A stretch of 64,000 bases of DNA from Nocardiopsis gilva YIM 90087 (GTDB lineage Bacteria; Actinomycetota; Actinomycetes; Streptosporangiales; Streptosporangiaceae), in NCBI RefSeq assembly GCF_002263495.1, contig NZ_CP022753.1, positions 4,836,001 through 4,900,000 on the forward strand, in the 5' to 3' direction. The position numbers and the translations under genes are program-made. Below are positions 8,720-17,230 of this stretch, piece after piece (positions within the stretch are counted from its first letter, which is position 1; every line of letters starts with the position of its first letter). Under the pieces are notes generated by a model. That model did no database searches, had not been told where the DNA came from, and saw nothing but the letters and a program-made list of their open reading frames with translations.

Positions 8720-9193
8720 ATGGATGATCGCGAGCGCCTGGTCGCCCTGGTCCGTTCGATGCAGCGGGACAGCATGCCAAGCCTGCTGCGCGTGCAGGAA
8801 GACGACGACCTGTCGCTCATCCACATCGCGCTACTGCAGGTGCTGGACCGACAACGCGAATTGCTCGACCGGGACACGGACCCGACCGTGAAGGATCTGG
8901 CCGCGCTCATCGGCCGTTCGGATTCGCGGACGAGTCGATTAGTGGACCGGATGGTGCGCCGCGGCCTGGTCGAGCGCTACGAGGACGACGCCGACCGCCG
9001 CGCCAGGCGGGTGCGGCTCTCCGACGGCGGGGCCGCCGCCCTACACCGGATCAGCGTCGCGCGCACCGAAGCCCAGATGGCGCTGTGGGGCCATATGACC
9101 CGAGACGAGCAGAAAGCCGTACTCCATTCCATGGAAATCTTCGCCAAGGCCGCAAGGAGGCTCCGCGATGAACAACGTGACCAGCCTGACTGA
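8720..9193 (+). CDS. MarR family transcriptional regulator
   Basis: This 157-residue winged-helix protein has an N-terminal dimerisation helix, a helix-turn-helix at about 55-80 (TVKDLAALIGRSDSRTSRLV), and a wing with the family-typical YEDDADRRARRVRLSDGG. The C-terminal helices complete the dimer interface. The stop lies 26 bases inside the next gene, so it is translationally coupled to the PEP-utilising enzyme and probably regulates it. It may also act on the ATGTCA palindrome at 3659-3704. The roughly 190-base gap from the EamA gene suggests its own promoter. Confidence 0.9.
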   Translation: MDDRERLVALVRSMQRDSMPSLLRVQEDDDLSLIHIALLQVLDRQRELLDRDTDPTVKDLAALIGRSDSRTSRLVDRMVRRGLVERYEDDADRRARRVRLSDGGAAALHRISVARTEAQMALWGHMTRDEQKAVLHSMEIFAKAARRLRDEQRDQPD

Positions 9194-11633
9194 GATCGAC
9201 GCCAGCGTGATCGCGCTGGTGGGCGGTAAGGCCACCGGACTCGGTGAGATGGTCGCGATGGGCGAACGCGTGCCCCCGGGCTTCTGCCTGACGACCGCGG
9301 CCTACACCTCGGGAGAGCTCCCGGAAGCCGAGATCGTCGACGCCTACGAACGAATGGGCGGCGGGCGCGTGGCGGTGCGGTCCAGTGCCACCGCCGAGGA
9401 CCTCCCCGATGCCAGCTTCGCCGGCCAGCAGGACACCGTTCTCAACGTCGAGGGCACTGCCGAGCTGATCGCTGCGGTGCGTCGATGCTGGGACTCGCTG
9501 TACTCGGAGCGCGCCGTCGCCTACCGCGAGGCCAACGGCATCCCGCACGAGAGCGTGCACATGGCGGTCGTCGTCCAGCGCATGGTCAACGCCCGCGAGG
9601 CCGGAGTCCTGTTCACCGCCAATCCGCTCACGGGAAGCCGCTCCGAAATGGTCGTCGACGCCGCCCCCGGCCTGGGGACCGCGGTGGTCGACGGCACTGT
9701 CGACGCCGACCACTATGTCCTGAGCCGCACGGGGCCGATCGGCCAAGAGAATGGCTGCCTGGGCCCCGCCCAGCTCGACGAACTCCGCGAAGCCGGGGAG
9801 CGCCTCCAGGAGCACTTTGGTTCGCCGCAGGACGTGGAGTTCGCGTTCGACGGCGACGGCACCCTCTGGCTGCTGCAGTCGCGCGCCGTCACCACACTCT
9901 TTCCACTACCTGACCCCACCGATCAACCACAGCCCCGCCTGTACCTAGAGGTCGGCAATATCCAGGGCATGCTCCGCCCATTCACCCGTATGGGCGTGTC
10001 GGCGATGATGGTGATGCTGGCGCAGTGGTGTCGCCACTACGGCATCAAGATCGATCCGTATAGCAGCTCCTCACCTGTGGTCGTCATCGGCGGACGGCTC
10101 TACATGGACCTGACCGACTTCATGCACAGCAAGCTGACCCGAGACGATCTGCCCGAGGTCGTGGCGATATACGGTGCACGGGTTCGGTCGGCAATCGAGC
10201 AGATGCTCAACGATCCGCGCTTCGCCCCGCGCCGACGGCTGCCCTTCTCACCGAGCAGCGCGCTCAAGGTGACACTGCGGCTCGCGTCTCCCATGGTCGT
10301 CGGCATGACGCACGCCATCGCCCGCCCGCAGGTGGCGCGCGCCCAAGCGTTCCGCGGCGTCGAAGAGGTCAGGCGCGCGAGCCGGGGACCCGCGGAACCG
10401 GCCACCGCCGCCGAGCGGCTGCGCTTCGTCACGGAGACGTCAGCCGGCATGATCCTCAGCCCGGGGTTGTTGAAGACCTTTGGGCCCACGATGGCCGGGA
10501 TTCTCCTGTCGGTGGTGCCCTCGACGCTGCTCAAGGGCATCGCCGCCGAAGGAGAGGTGGAGACCACCCTGGGCGGGATGCCGCACAACGTCACCACGGA
10601 GATGGACCTGGCCCTGTGGCGGCTGGCCGAGAACGCGACGGAGCACCGCGAGCTGCTCCTGACCACCCCACCCGAGGAACTCGCGGCCAGGTACCGCGAG
10701 GGCACACTGCCCGACATCGGGCTGGCCGCGTTCCTGGAGGTATACGGTCACCGCGCCGCAGGCGAAGTCGACATCGGTGTCCCGCGTTGGGGAGAGGACC
10801 CCTCGCCGCTGTTCGCGACGATCGCGAACTACCTGCGGCTCGACGACCCCGAGCAGGCCCCTGAACGCCGATTCGAGCGGGCGGCGGCGAAGGCCGAGGC
10901 CATGATCGAGGAGCTGTCCCGGCGGGCACGGCGTCGGCGCCCCGTACGCGGCCGCATCGCCTCCGTCCTCATGCGCCGCTCACGCGAGCTCACCGGCCTG
11001 CGCGAGCTCATCAAGTTCACCTGGCTGATCCCGTACTACGAGATGCGCAAGCAGCTGCTGCTGGTCGGGGAGGATCTCGTCGCGCGCGGCCAGCTCGAGC
11101 GCCCCGACGACATCATGTTCCTGGATCTGCGTGAGGCGCACGCCGCTGTGCACGAGGGAGCCGACCACCGGAAACTGGTCGAGGAGCGCCGGGCGGTTCA
11201 TGAACGTGAACTGCGGCGTCCCAGCGTCCCGGCCGCCATGCTGTCCGACGGCACCGACGTCGAGTCCAACGCGCCGCCTTCGCCGGTCGAGGAAGGGGCA
11301 CTGGTCGGGCTGGGCGCGGCACCCGGCATGGCGACCGGCAGGGCACGGGTGATCCGCGACCCGGCCGGGGCCCACATCGAGCCGGGGGAGATCCTCGTGG
11401 CCCCGACCACCGACCCCGGCTGGACCCCGCTCTTCATGACGGCCGGCGGCCTGGTGACCGAGACCGGCTCACCCATCGCCCACGGCCCGACGGTGGCACG
11501 TGAGTACGGCATCCCGGCGGTCATCTGCGTCCGTGACGCCACCAGGCAGATCGAGACCGGTCAGCTGATCACGATCGACGGAGCGACCGGCACCGTGATC
11601 ACAGAAGGGGAAACAGTGGAGGCGCGAGTGTGA
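9168..11633 (+). CDS. PEP/pyruvate-binding domain phosphotransferase (PEP synthase/rifampin phosphotransferase-like)
   Basis: This 821-residue protein has an N-terminal PPDK-type ATP-binding region (VGGKATGLGEM at about 20-30; VRSSATAEDLPDASFAGQQ at about 70-88), a variable helical middle, and a C-terminal PEP-utiliser swivelling domain. The phospho-carrier histidine is His772 in TETGSPIAHGPTVAREYG. Rifampin phosphotransferases use this ATP-His-substrate layout without the pyruvate/PEP-binding barrel of true PEP synthase, and this protein likewise lacks the long C-terminal barrel. AAGGAGG precedes the ATG and the MarR gene overlaps the start. A drug- or metabolite-phosphorylating kinase is likely. 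Rifamycin as the substrate is only a possibility. Confidence 0.82.
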   Translation: MNNVTSLTEIDASVIALVGGKATGLGEMVAMGERVPPGFCLTTAAYTSGELPEAEIVDAYERMGGGRVAVRSSATAEDLPDASFAGQQDTVLNVEGTAELIAAVRRCWDSLYSERAVAYREANGIPHESVHMAVVVQRMVNAREAGVLFTANPLTGSRSEMVVDAAPGLGTAVVDGTVDADHYVLSRTGPIGQENGCLGPAQLDELREAGERLQEHFGSPQDVEFAFDGDGTLWLLQSRAVTTLFPLPDPTDQPQPRLYLEVGNIQGMLRPFTRMGVSAMMVMLAQWCRHYGIKIDPYSSSSPVVVIGGRLYMDLTDFMHSKLTRDDLPEVVAIYGARVRSAIEQMLNDPRFAPRRRLPFSPSSALKVTLRLASPMVVGMTHAIARPQVARAQAFRGVEEVRRASRGPAEPATAAERLRFVTETSAGMILSPGLLKTFGPTMAGILLSVVPSTLLKGIAAEGEVETTLGGMPHNVTTEMDLALWRLAENATEHRELLLTTPPEELAARYREGTLPDIGLAAFLEVYGHRAAGEVDIGVPRWGEDPSPLFATIANYLRLDDPEQAPERRFERAAAKAEAMIEELSRRARRRRPVRGRIASVLMRRSRELTGLRELIKFTWLIPYYEMRKQLLLVGEDLVARGQLERPDDIMFLDLREAHAAVHEGADHRKLVEERRAVHERELRRPSVPAAMLSDGTDVESNAPPSPVEEGALVGLGAAPGMATGRARVIRDPAGAHIEPGEILVAPTTDPGWTPLFMTAGGLVTETGSPIAHGPTVAREYGIPAVICVRDATRQIETGQLITIDGATGTVITEGETVEARV

Positions 11634-11682
11634 GGCGGTGGGGCCAGGGGGATGGCCCAGTCTGGCACTGCGCATGATCCGG

Positions 11683-11719
11683 CTGACCCGGCCGCTGCGC
11701 GGCGCGGCGGCCGGGTCAG
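11683..11719. terminator. Bidirectional hairpin terminator
   Basis: A perfect 13-bp stem (CTGACCCGGCCGC at 11683-11695 pairing with GCGGCCGGGTCAG at 11707-11719) lies between the convergent PEP-utilising enzyme and MmcQ-like genes. The right arm covers the last bases of the latter. There is no clear U-tract. Confidence 0.7.
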
Positions 11720-12105
11720 TGCGTTTCGCCTAGGTACTCCTCCGCCAGTCGCTTGGGTGCCTGGTCGAGCCATGCCTCGACCAGTAGTTCCTCCAGCTCG
11801 GGCACGGGTATGCGGTCCAGCTGCACGAGGATGATCGGGTACCCGTCGAAGTGCGGTGTCGTGAAGTACACATCGGGGTCTGTCGCCACGAGCGATTCCT
11901 TGACTCCGGCGTCCGGCACGCGCACCGCCAGGACAGCTCCCTCGGGGGCGGCGTCCCCCAATGCCGCGATATCGGCCTTCCTCAGGGGTCGTTCCCAAGT
12001 GAATTTCTTGCCCTTGACCGTCCACGCGGGGGACCCGTAGGAGGTTCCCTCGGTCGTTTCCGGTAGCCCAAGCGCGATGCGCGCCACGTCCTCCCACGTC
12101 GCCAT
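11716..12105 (-). CDS. MmcQ/YjbR family protein
   Basis: This 129-residue protein is of the MmcQ/YjbR (CyaY-like fold) family. It shows the N-terminal LGLPETTEGTSYG, the W-x-VKGKKF strand, and TPHFDGYPIILVQLD with a C-terminal helix containing DQAPKRLAEEYL. The fold is predicted to bind DNA in some members but the function is not established. The ATG at 12105 begins MATWEDVARIALGLPE, where the family normally starts. A longer in-frame reading upstream is compositionally random. It converges on the phosphotransferase gene with a shared hairpin. Confidence 0.85.
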   Translation of the reverse strand: MATWEDVARIALGLPETTEGTSYGSPAWTVKGKKFTWERPLRKADIAALGDAAPEGAVLAVRVPDAGVKESLVATDPDVYFTTPHFDGYPIILVQLDRIPVPELEELLVEAWLDQAPKRLAEEYLGETH

Positions 12106-12269
12106 GGGCAGCAGCGTAGCCGGTTCGTCAGGCGCGGTCGTGGCAGCGTGCCGCGAGTAGGGCCGGGACGCCGTCCATGAACCCGGCATCGTCGATCGCC
12201 TGATGATCGGCGCGTGAACAACCCTGGTCGTGCCCACCTCACAGGCTGAGGGAGGAATACACTCTCGCC

Positions 12270-12698
12270 GTGACGACACACTGGGAGCCCACTGCGGCAG
12301 GGGTGCTCCGTCTGCCCTCGGGGCGGCTCATCCGAGGTCGCGGGCTGCGTCGCCCCCTTCCGACGGGCCCAACGCCCACGTTCGCGCTGTATCTCCTGGG
12401 CCATGAGCCGCCGCCGGTCGCCTGGGAAAGCCAGTGGCTGAAGTGGCCCGACTTCTGGCTTCCCTCCGACTGCGCGGTGACCGCTGACGCACTGCGTGAA
12501 GCATGGGCGCGCGCCGCGACGGAACGTGTCGAGATCGCTTGTAATGGCGGATACGGACGAACCGGCACCGCTCTGGCCTGCCTCGCTGTCCTGGACGGAG
12601 TACAAAACCAGGAGGCTGTCGCCTACATCAGAGAGCACTACTCCCCACGAGCCGTTGAGATGCCCTGGCAACGCCGCTTCGTCGTCCGCTTTCGGTAG
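12270..12698 (+). CDS. Small protein-tyrosine phosphatase family protein
   Basis: This 142-residue protein carries the CX5R(T) phosphatase signature CNGGYGRTG, with Cys91 as nucleophile and Arg97 as phosphate-binding residue. It is followed by a helix (TALACLAVLDG), as in cysteine-based dual-specificity phosphatases. An Asp in WPDFWLPSD (about 58-66) could be the general acid. The GTG start is preceded by GAGGGAGGAA. It stands alone between the MmcQ-like gene (divergent) and the immunity/IS remnant region. Substrates are unknown. The Ser/Thr kinases downstream make phosphosignalling plausible but there is no direct link. Confidence 0.82.
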   Translation: MTTHWEPTAAGVLRLPSGRLIRGRGLRRPLPTGPTPTFALYLLGHEPPPVAWESQWLKWPDFWLPSDCAVTADALREAWARAATERVEIACNGGYGRTGTALACLAVLDGVQNQEAVAYIREHYSPRAVEMPWQRRFVVRFR

Positions 12699-12702
12699 CT
12701 GA

Positions 12703-12900
12703 CCATCCTGCAGTTTTCAGGGAAGGACAGCGAGTGCCGCCATCGACTTCATCCTGTACGGCGACGGATCGAAGCAGCGCCGCGGCTCTAATGAAGTGCT
12801 CGACATCGACTTCGACGAACCTGTACCTGACGGGGCGGCCCTCTCGGAGACCCGCAGAGCATGGCTTGACGTCACCAGGACATATACGGGGAGCCCCTGA
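12703..12900 (+). pseudogene. Possible start-less fragment of a hypothetical protein
   Basis: The frame from 12703 to the TGA at 12898-12900 reads as a protein-like acidic sequence (AIDFILYGDGSKQRRGS, then LDIDFDEPVPDGAALSE) but contains no ATG, GTG or TTG before it. It may be the 3' remnant of a gene truncated upstream, or an artefact. It lies between the phosphatase gene and the convergent immunity-like gene, in a region with transposase debris. Confidence 0.3.
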
Positions 12901-12954
12901 TGTCCGAGGCATCCAGACACGGCAGCTGCAGTCGCCGCTCAGCCCTAGACGTCG

Positions 12955-13635
12955 TCAAGCACGTTGCACGCCTTGCGCCTCTCGGAGATCTTCGGTCGAC
13001 CACTGATTTGCTAATACGACGAATCGCGCAAGTCCTGCACTTAGGTTCGCCGCCCCCTCAACAGCGGCGTCTCGGACTCTTTGGACAGTTTCACCAGGAT
13101 CTGCCACTTCGCGACTGGTCAACATATCGATGTCGCGACGAATACTATCCTTCTCAGTCCTAATAAACGGATTTCCGGGATCCGAATATTCAGTGAACAC
13201 CTCAGGCGCAATCTCTCGTGTAACATTCTGAGAAATGGCATCTATGACGTCCAGGCACATGCAGACTCCAAAGATTGCCGCCTCTCGTGAATCACCCAAC
13301 CTCAGATAATAGAGTGAATTATACATTGCTTGTATAACTTCAATTTTCCAGTAGACAGGTGTGTAGAGGTCGAAGTCATCATCCTCATCATCCTCGCCAT
13401 CGCAATACGGCCATATTTTCAATATTTCTAAATGTAATTCCCTCTCTCGATCGACATCGCCCCCAGGTACCGAACAGCGCCATATTGCATTAACTGCCGC
13501 CGCATACACTTTCCTCTCTTCTTCTCCAGCGAACACGTCATGAAGAGCAGAAATTTGAGTTAGACTGCTAGCCAACAGCGCTAGCTGTTTCCATTCTGGC
13601 ATCTCGACAACAACGGGAGAAATCTCATCCTTCAT
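12955..13635 (-). CDS. Orphan immunity-like protein (DUF416-like), AT-rich
   Basis: From the ATG at 13635 this gives 226 acidic, mainly helical residues beginning MKDEISPVVVEMPEWKQ. Features include an EDDEDDDFDLYTPVYW segment and YNSLYYLRLGDSREA. Size, charge and helical character resemble DUF416 and related cytoplasmic immunity proteins, but I cannot assign a family firmly. The gene is strikingly AT-richer than its neighbours, a common sign of horizontal spread for immunity genes. An upstream in-frame reading fuses it to an IS5-type transposase N-terminus. That fusion is an insertion scar and not a real start. No toxin gene adjoins it directly. The next toxin/immunity pair starts 300 bases further. 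Confidence 0.55.
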   Translation of the reverse strand: MKDEISPVVVEMPEWKQLALLASSLTQISALHDVFAGEEERKVYAAAVNAIWRCSVPGGDVDRERELHLEILKIWPYCDGEDDEDDDFDLYTPVYWKIEVIQAMYNSLYYLRLGDSREAAIFGVCMCLDVIDAISQNVTREIAPEVFTEYSDPGNPFIRTEKDSIRRDIDMLTSREVADPGETVQRVRDAAVEGAANLSAGLARFVVLANQWSTEDLREAQGVQRA

Positions 13636-13869
13636 GCAACCCACGACCGATCTCACTGCCACCAAAAATACGGAACCCGCCGTCGCGCCTGCGCACGACC
13701 TGATTCGCGACCCCAGCGACGCGGCGGGCGAAGGAAACCAGGGGCTCGCCGTTATAGCCCTGGTCTGCCCAAAGCAGCTGCGGGGCTCCCGCCGGGCTTG
13801 GGGGGCGGGTATGAGTGCGGCGATCAGCTCCCATTCGGTGTCGGACAGGTCGGTGGGGCGGGGAAACAT
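13636..13869 (-). pseudogene. IS5-type transposase remnant
   Basis: Two pieces of an IS5-family transposase survive. An N-terminal piece (DLSDTEWELIAALIPAP, at about 13800-13857) is typical of the DUF4096 transposase N-domain. A catalytic-domain piece follows in another frame (LLWADQGYNGEPLV, with the DQGY pattern of the second DDE motif, about 13735-13780). The bulk of the domain between them is missing. The remnant directly abuts the immunity-like gene and probably destroyed whatever lay upstream of it. Confidence 0.72.
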
Positions 13870-13943
13870 TCGGCCACGGATGCCTCCGAACGTAGGGTGT
13901 TCCCTACCAGTCTGCGACGCCGTAACCCTTTTCCATACGTCCT

Positions 13944-14321
13944 CTAGTTACGTTCGGGTGATACGCAAATTCGTCCCGGATCCGGGAGGCTCTCCGGGGG
14001 TTCATCTGTATACCAGGCGTACTCGAGGGCACTGAGCCGACCGTTCTCCGTCCATAGAAGCAGTTCACCAACGAGTTCGCCTTCGTCGCTGGCGACCGTC
14101 GCCGTCAGCGGAAGCGGGCCCTCCGCAATCTCGGCACGTGAGCGTAGGACATCGACGCTCAAATCGATACTCGGCGATTTCGATCCCCATGCCCGAGTGA
14201 CCACGGCGCTGTCGATCTGATCGCGCAGCTCCTGAGCCCAGGAAGCTGGAACAGACAGGAGCGCCGTGATGACATCCCGCTCCAGCTTGGACAGGGGGCG
14301 GGGAAAGTCGGAGTCAGCCAT
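13944..14321 (-). CDS. DUF6984-like immunity protein
   Basis: This 125-residue protein starts MADSDFPRPLSKLERDVI and contains GELVGELLLWTENGRLSALEYAW, read as two adjacent strands, followed by YTDEPPESLPDPGRI. That pattern is typical of DUF6984-type proteins found beside polymorphic toxins. The ATG at 14321 is preceded by GGAG with 5-base spacing and lies 24 bases after the stop of the Hint toxin gene, so the two are cotranscribed. Order and spacing (toxin then immunity) are standard for polymorphic toxin loci. A reading that starts at 14345 overlaps the toxin stop and has no ribosome binding site. Confidence 0.75.
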   Translation of the reverse strand: MADSDFPRPLSKLERDVITALLSVPASWAQELRDQIDSAVVTRAWGSKSPSIDLSVDVLRSRAEIAEGPLPLTATVASDEGELVGELLLWTENGRLSALEYAWYTDEPPESLPDPGRICVSPERN

Positions 14322-14345
14322 GGTTCTCCGCTCTCTTAGTAGCAA

Positions 14346-16115
14346 TCATCGGCCAGGGAACTTGCTTGCGATGTAGGCAGTACCCAGCCTGGGCACCCCA
14401 TTCACCATGGCACCACGGATGGTAACCGTCTCGCCGTCGATCACACGATTGACCTGGAATCGCCCAGCTTCCGGCAGATCGGCCTCTTCCCCTAGGCTAT
14501 TGATAATCCGGCGGAGCGCTTGCTCGCGACCGCCCGAGTTCCGAACAATGTCCTCGAAGCCGTGCTTCGGCGGGTCGATGACGTGTTCCAGCTTGGCTGG
14601 CGTGTTCGACTTTTCGAATGCCTCATCCAAGGCCTGCTGGGTGAGGCAGCTACCGTCATTGTGGACCAGCAAGCGTTTCGTGCCACCGACCACATAGTAC
14701 GTGTGGATACCGGCGACGCTAAGGTTGTGAACCTGCTGATCGGCCACGGTGTGCTGTGTGACTGCCACGACCTGCACCCAGATTCCGGCCGAGGTGCGTA
14801 GCCAGGTACCTGGTTCCAGGTCAATGGCATCGACCCACTTGGCCAGCTTCGGGGCCCAGAAAGGGTGGCTTGCAGTGGCGGTGACGGTTCCGCTGCCACC
14901 ATCCTCGTCGTCGACCGTGATGTCGACGAGGACCTTGGTACCCTCCCCATCGATTAGGGCGGTGACAGGTCGAGGGCCCTCCTCACCCGTCAAGGGGTCG
15001 AATGCCCAGACCTCATCCCCGACGGCAATGTCCTCAATGGGGGAAAGAGACCCGTCGCCAAGCAGGACAGGAGTTCCGGGCGCAAAGCTGTTAGTGCGGC
15101 AGCTGCCCCCATTTTCACCCTTCTCTTCGTCATCGCTCTGTTTATCATCTTCGTCTCTCGTACCGCCCTCGCCCTGCTTATCTTCGTCCTCGTCTCGCTT
15201 TCCACGGTCGGGCTTGGAATCCCCGCCAGCGAGTTCGTGGGTCGAGGTCTCGGTCGATTCTCGACCGTCACCGCTCTTGTCTTTACTAGCAGCTTCAGCA
15301 AGCTCGTCGAGACGCTCCTTCTTTTTGTTCCATCCCCAAATCGGGATAAGACCTTCAGCGTTCTCTACAATGCCCATCCCAGCGGCCCCGGCCTTGTCGC
15401 CGTTCCGCCACTTCTCCTGGGCCTCATCACTGAAGAAGAAGTCTCTCGCCAGGCCAACGGGATCATTCTCAGCTCGATCTCGAACGTCCTCCGCCGTTTG
15501 CTCGAGCTCATCCTTTTTATCCTTGGCCCACTTTTCAGGATCGTCAATCAGATCCTCAACGCTCTCCTTGGCATCCTTGATATCCTCGATGCCATCATTG
15601 ACAGCGTTCTCAGCCGCTTTTCCTGCGCCGCGAAGTGCGCGGTCTCCCTTGTCGAGCAGATCATCGAGGAGCCCACCCGAACCGGTCGACGGCGCGGCTT
15701 TAGTCCCGCCTCCCTGACCGCTCTCCTTGTCGGCCGCCTCATCCTTGGAGTCCGATCCTTCTGATGCGCCACGGTCGTCGCTATCGTCGGCCTCATCCTC
15801 GTCATGGCCTGCGCCAGGCGGGGACGACGAATCAGGGGCACCGTCAGTAGCAGAGTCCGGCCCCGATCCCCCATCGGAACCATTACCTTCGCTGCCGCTG
15901 TCGGATGAGCCGCTCCCGCCTCCATTGGGCGAGGAGCCTCCGTCAGCTCCCGGATCTCCGAAAAGACCCTCGGTAGCCGACTGAACTCCCGAAGCAACGG
16001 TTCCGACAATTCCACTGCTCATCAACGCAGCAAGAATCGCCACGACCAGAACGACGACGACACCATACTCAACGGCCGAAGCACCACGTTGTGGATCGTG
16101 TATCCGTCTCAGCAC
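14346..16115 (-). CDS. Polymorphic toxin with Flp-type prepilin leader, Hint domain and C-terminal toxin domain
   Basis: This is a 589-residue modular protein. Residues 1-36 form a class III prepilin leader: a basic start, then G11 followed by ASAVEY (Glu at +5, Tyr at +6 of the expected cleavage site) and a hydrophobic helix. Residues 40-150 are Ser/Gly/Asp low complexity. Residues 155-280 are charged and helical, resembling pre-toxin linkers. Residues 339-488 are an intein-like Hint domain, with Cys339 in CRTNSFAPGTPVLL, TASHPF at His417, and the terminal LLVHN (Asn486). Residues 491-589 are the variable toxin domain with HVIDPPKH and VPRLGTAYI; a BECR-type RNase is possible but unproven. 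The GTG start has GAGG seven bases upstream. The immunity gene follows directly. Confidence 0.85.
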   Translation of the reverse strand: MLRRIHDPQRGASAVEYGVVVVLVVAILAALMSSGIVGTVASGVQSATEGLFGDPGADGGSSPNGGGSGSSDSGSEGNGSDGGSGPDSATDGAPDSSSPPGAGHDEDEADDSDDRGASEGSDSKDEAADKESGQGGGTKAAPSTGSGGLLDDLLDKGDRALRGAGKAAENAVNDGIEDIKDAKESVEDLIDDPEKWAKDKKDELEQTAEDVRDRAENDPVGLARDFFFSDEAQEKWRNGDKAGAAGMGIVENAEGLIPIWGWNKKKERLDELAEAASKDKSGDGRESTETSTHELAGGDSKPDRGKRDEDEDKQGEGGTRDEDDKQSDDEEKGENGGSCRTNSFAPGTPVLLGDGSLSPIEDIAVGDEVWAFDPLTGEEGPRPVTALIDGEGTKVLVDITVDDEDGGSGTVTATASHPFWAPKLAKWVDAIDLEPGTWLRTSAGIWVQVVAVTQHTVADQQVHNLSVAGIHTYYVVGGTKRLLVHNDGSCLTQQALDEAFEKSNTPAKLEHVIDPPKHGFEDIVRNSGGREQALRRIINSLGEEADLPEAGRFQVNRVIDGETVTIRGAMVNGVPRLGTAYIASKFPGR

Positions 16116-16250
16116 TCGATTACCTCGGGGGATTAGTATTGGGAGATCTTAAGGCAGGGGGACGAAGAGTCGGACCAGAAAGTACGCGGCCTAACGCCGT
16201 GGTCAGATCACAGTTCGTGACCGAAAAAGATGTTCCGCGCTACACAGGTA

Positions 16251-16607
16251 TCAAGAATGCAGAAAGTAGGCACGAGACGAAGGCCTCATGACCAAAATCA
16301 GAATGAGAACGGGAAGCAGCAGCTGTGTGACAGTACTGTCTCCGGCCAGCGTCAGCAGGATATAGATCGTGAAGAGAGATGCCACAGCCACGATCCCCCC
16401 GAAAACCAGACGACCCTTCTTCCTGATCCACAATCCGAGCAACAGAAAGACGACCCCCGGAATAGTCTGGAACAATGCATAACCGAAGGCGAAGGCATCG
16501 GCACCCAGCGCGAAGAATACCCCTACCGCAGCAACAAGATTAAGTCCAGCAAGGACGAAGAGTAGGATCCTGATCCACTTCACAGATCTTGGGAGTTCCT
16601 GAGACAC
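16251..16607 (-). CDS. Small four-helix membrane protein
   Basis: This 118-residue hydrophobic protein starts MSQELPRSVKWIRI and has about four transmembrane helices. They include VLAGLNLVAAVGVFFAL, PGVVFLLLGLWI and a final LLLPVLILILVM. The GTG at 16607 is favoured over the ATG at 16637 because AAGGGAG lies five bases before it. The family is unrecognised. It sits between the two prepilin-leader genes on the same strand, so it may help membrane insertion or holding of the exported proteins; this is speculative. Confidence 0.65.
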   Translation of the reverse strand: MSQELPRSVKWIRILLFVLAGLNLVAAVGVFFALGADAFAFGYALFQTIPGVVFLLLGLWIRKKGRLVFGGIVAVASLFTIYILLTLAGDSTVTQLLLPVLILILVMRPSSRAYFLHS

Positions 16608-16748
16608 CGCGTCTCCCTTGGTTTGGAGGGTCACCACGATACAACTTACCCCACCACCCGAGCGGCTGCGGAAGCAAAGGCAGCGGGTGGCAGATGCACC
16701 AGCTCTAGCGGCGCTGGAGAGCAGCCGATCTCACAGCTGTCTTTCGTT

Positions 16749-17138
16749 TCATGTCTGCTGAAAGATCCTTATGCCCAGTGCCCAGCCGCTCAGTGCTCCA
16801 GCAACGGTGGCCAGCTCGCGCATTGACCAGTAGAGCAGATTGGGATCAGAGCTGAGGAACAACTGAACCGTCTCCAACATAAGGACCAGCACTGGAATCC
16901 CGAGCACTGCGATCAGGCGGAGCAGGGGGAGCTGGTTGGGTACCCGCTTGTAGAGCCAGGACGCTACGAGGGTGATGAGGAGGAAGAGCAGGAACTTGGT
17001 CGGCATCACCCAGGAGAGGGTTCCCCACACAGACTGCAATGTCTCCAAGCTGGCGAACGAGATCATGATCCGGCGTCCCGCTATCGCGCCGACCACCCAC
17101 AGCACCAGGGCCGCGGCCCAAGGCCGTACGAGGTCCAT
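16749..17138 (-). CDS. Small membrane protein, unknown
   Basis: This 129-residue protein has about four hydrophobic helices, for example AAALVLWVVGAIAG, FLLFLLITLVASWLY and LIAVLGIPVLVLMLETVQLF. The ATG at 17138 has GGGAG with 5-base spacing. No family is recognised. It belongs to the same minus-strand series as the toxin and the lipoprotein, with gaps of about 90-140 bases on either side. Confidence 0.65.
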   Translation of the reverse strand: MDLVRPWAAALVLWVVGAIAGRRIMISFASLETLQSVWGTLSWVMPTKFLLFLLITLVASWLYKRVPNQLPLLRLIAVLGIPVLVLMLETVQLFLSSDPNLLYWSMRELATVAGALSGWALGIRIFQQT

Positions 17139-17230
17139 ATTGTCTCCCGTTCGTCTACCTGCTTATACGTATAAAGCGTGGTGGATGTCCACACATGGAG
17201 ATTTCCTCGCTGCGGGCGAGCTGCGAGGTG

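Noticed and set aside
9168-11633. Firm call as a rifamycin resistance enzyme
   Set aside because: Domain layout agrees, but substrate-binding residues cannot be judged by eye and no rifamycin-associated promoter element was identified.
13636-13869. Genuine 304-residue fusion protein of transposase domain and immunity-like protein
   Set aside because: The N-terminal piece is a broken IS5 remnant with another remnant in a different frame. The in-frame join is best explained as an insertion scar.
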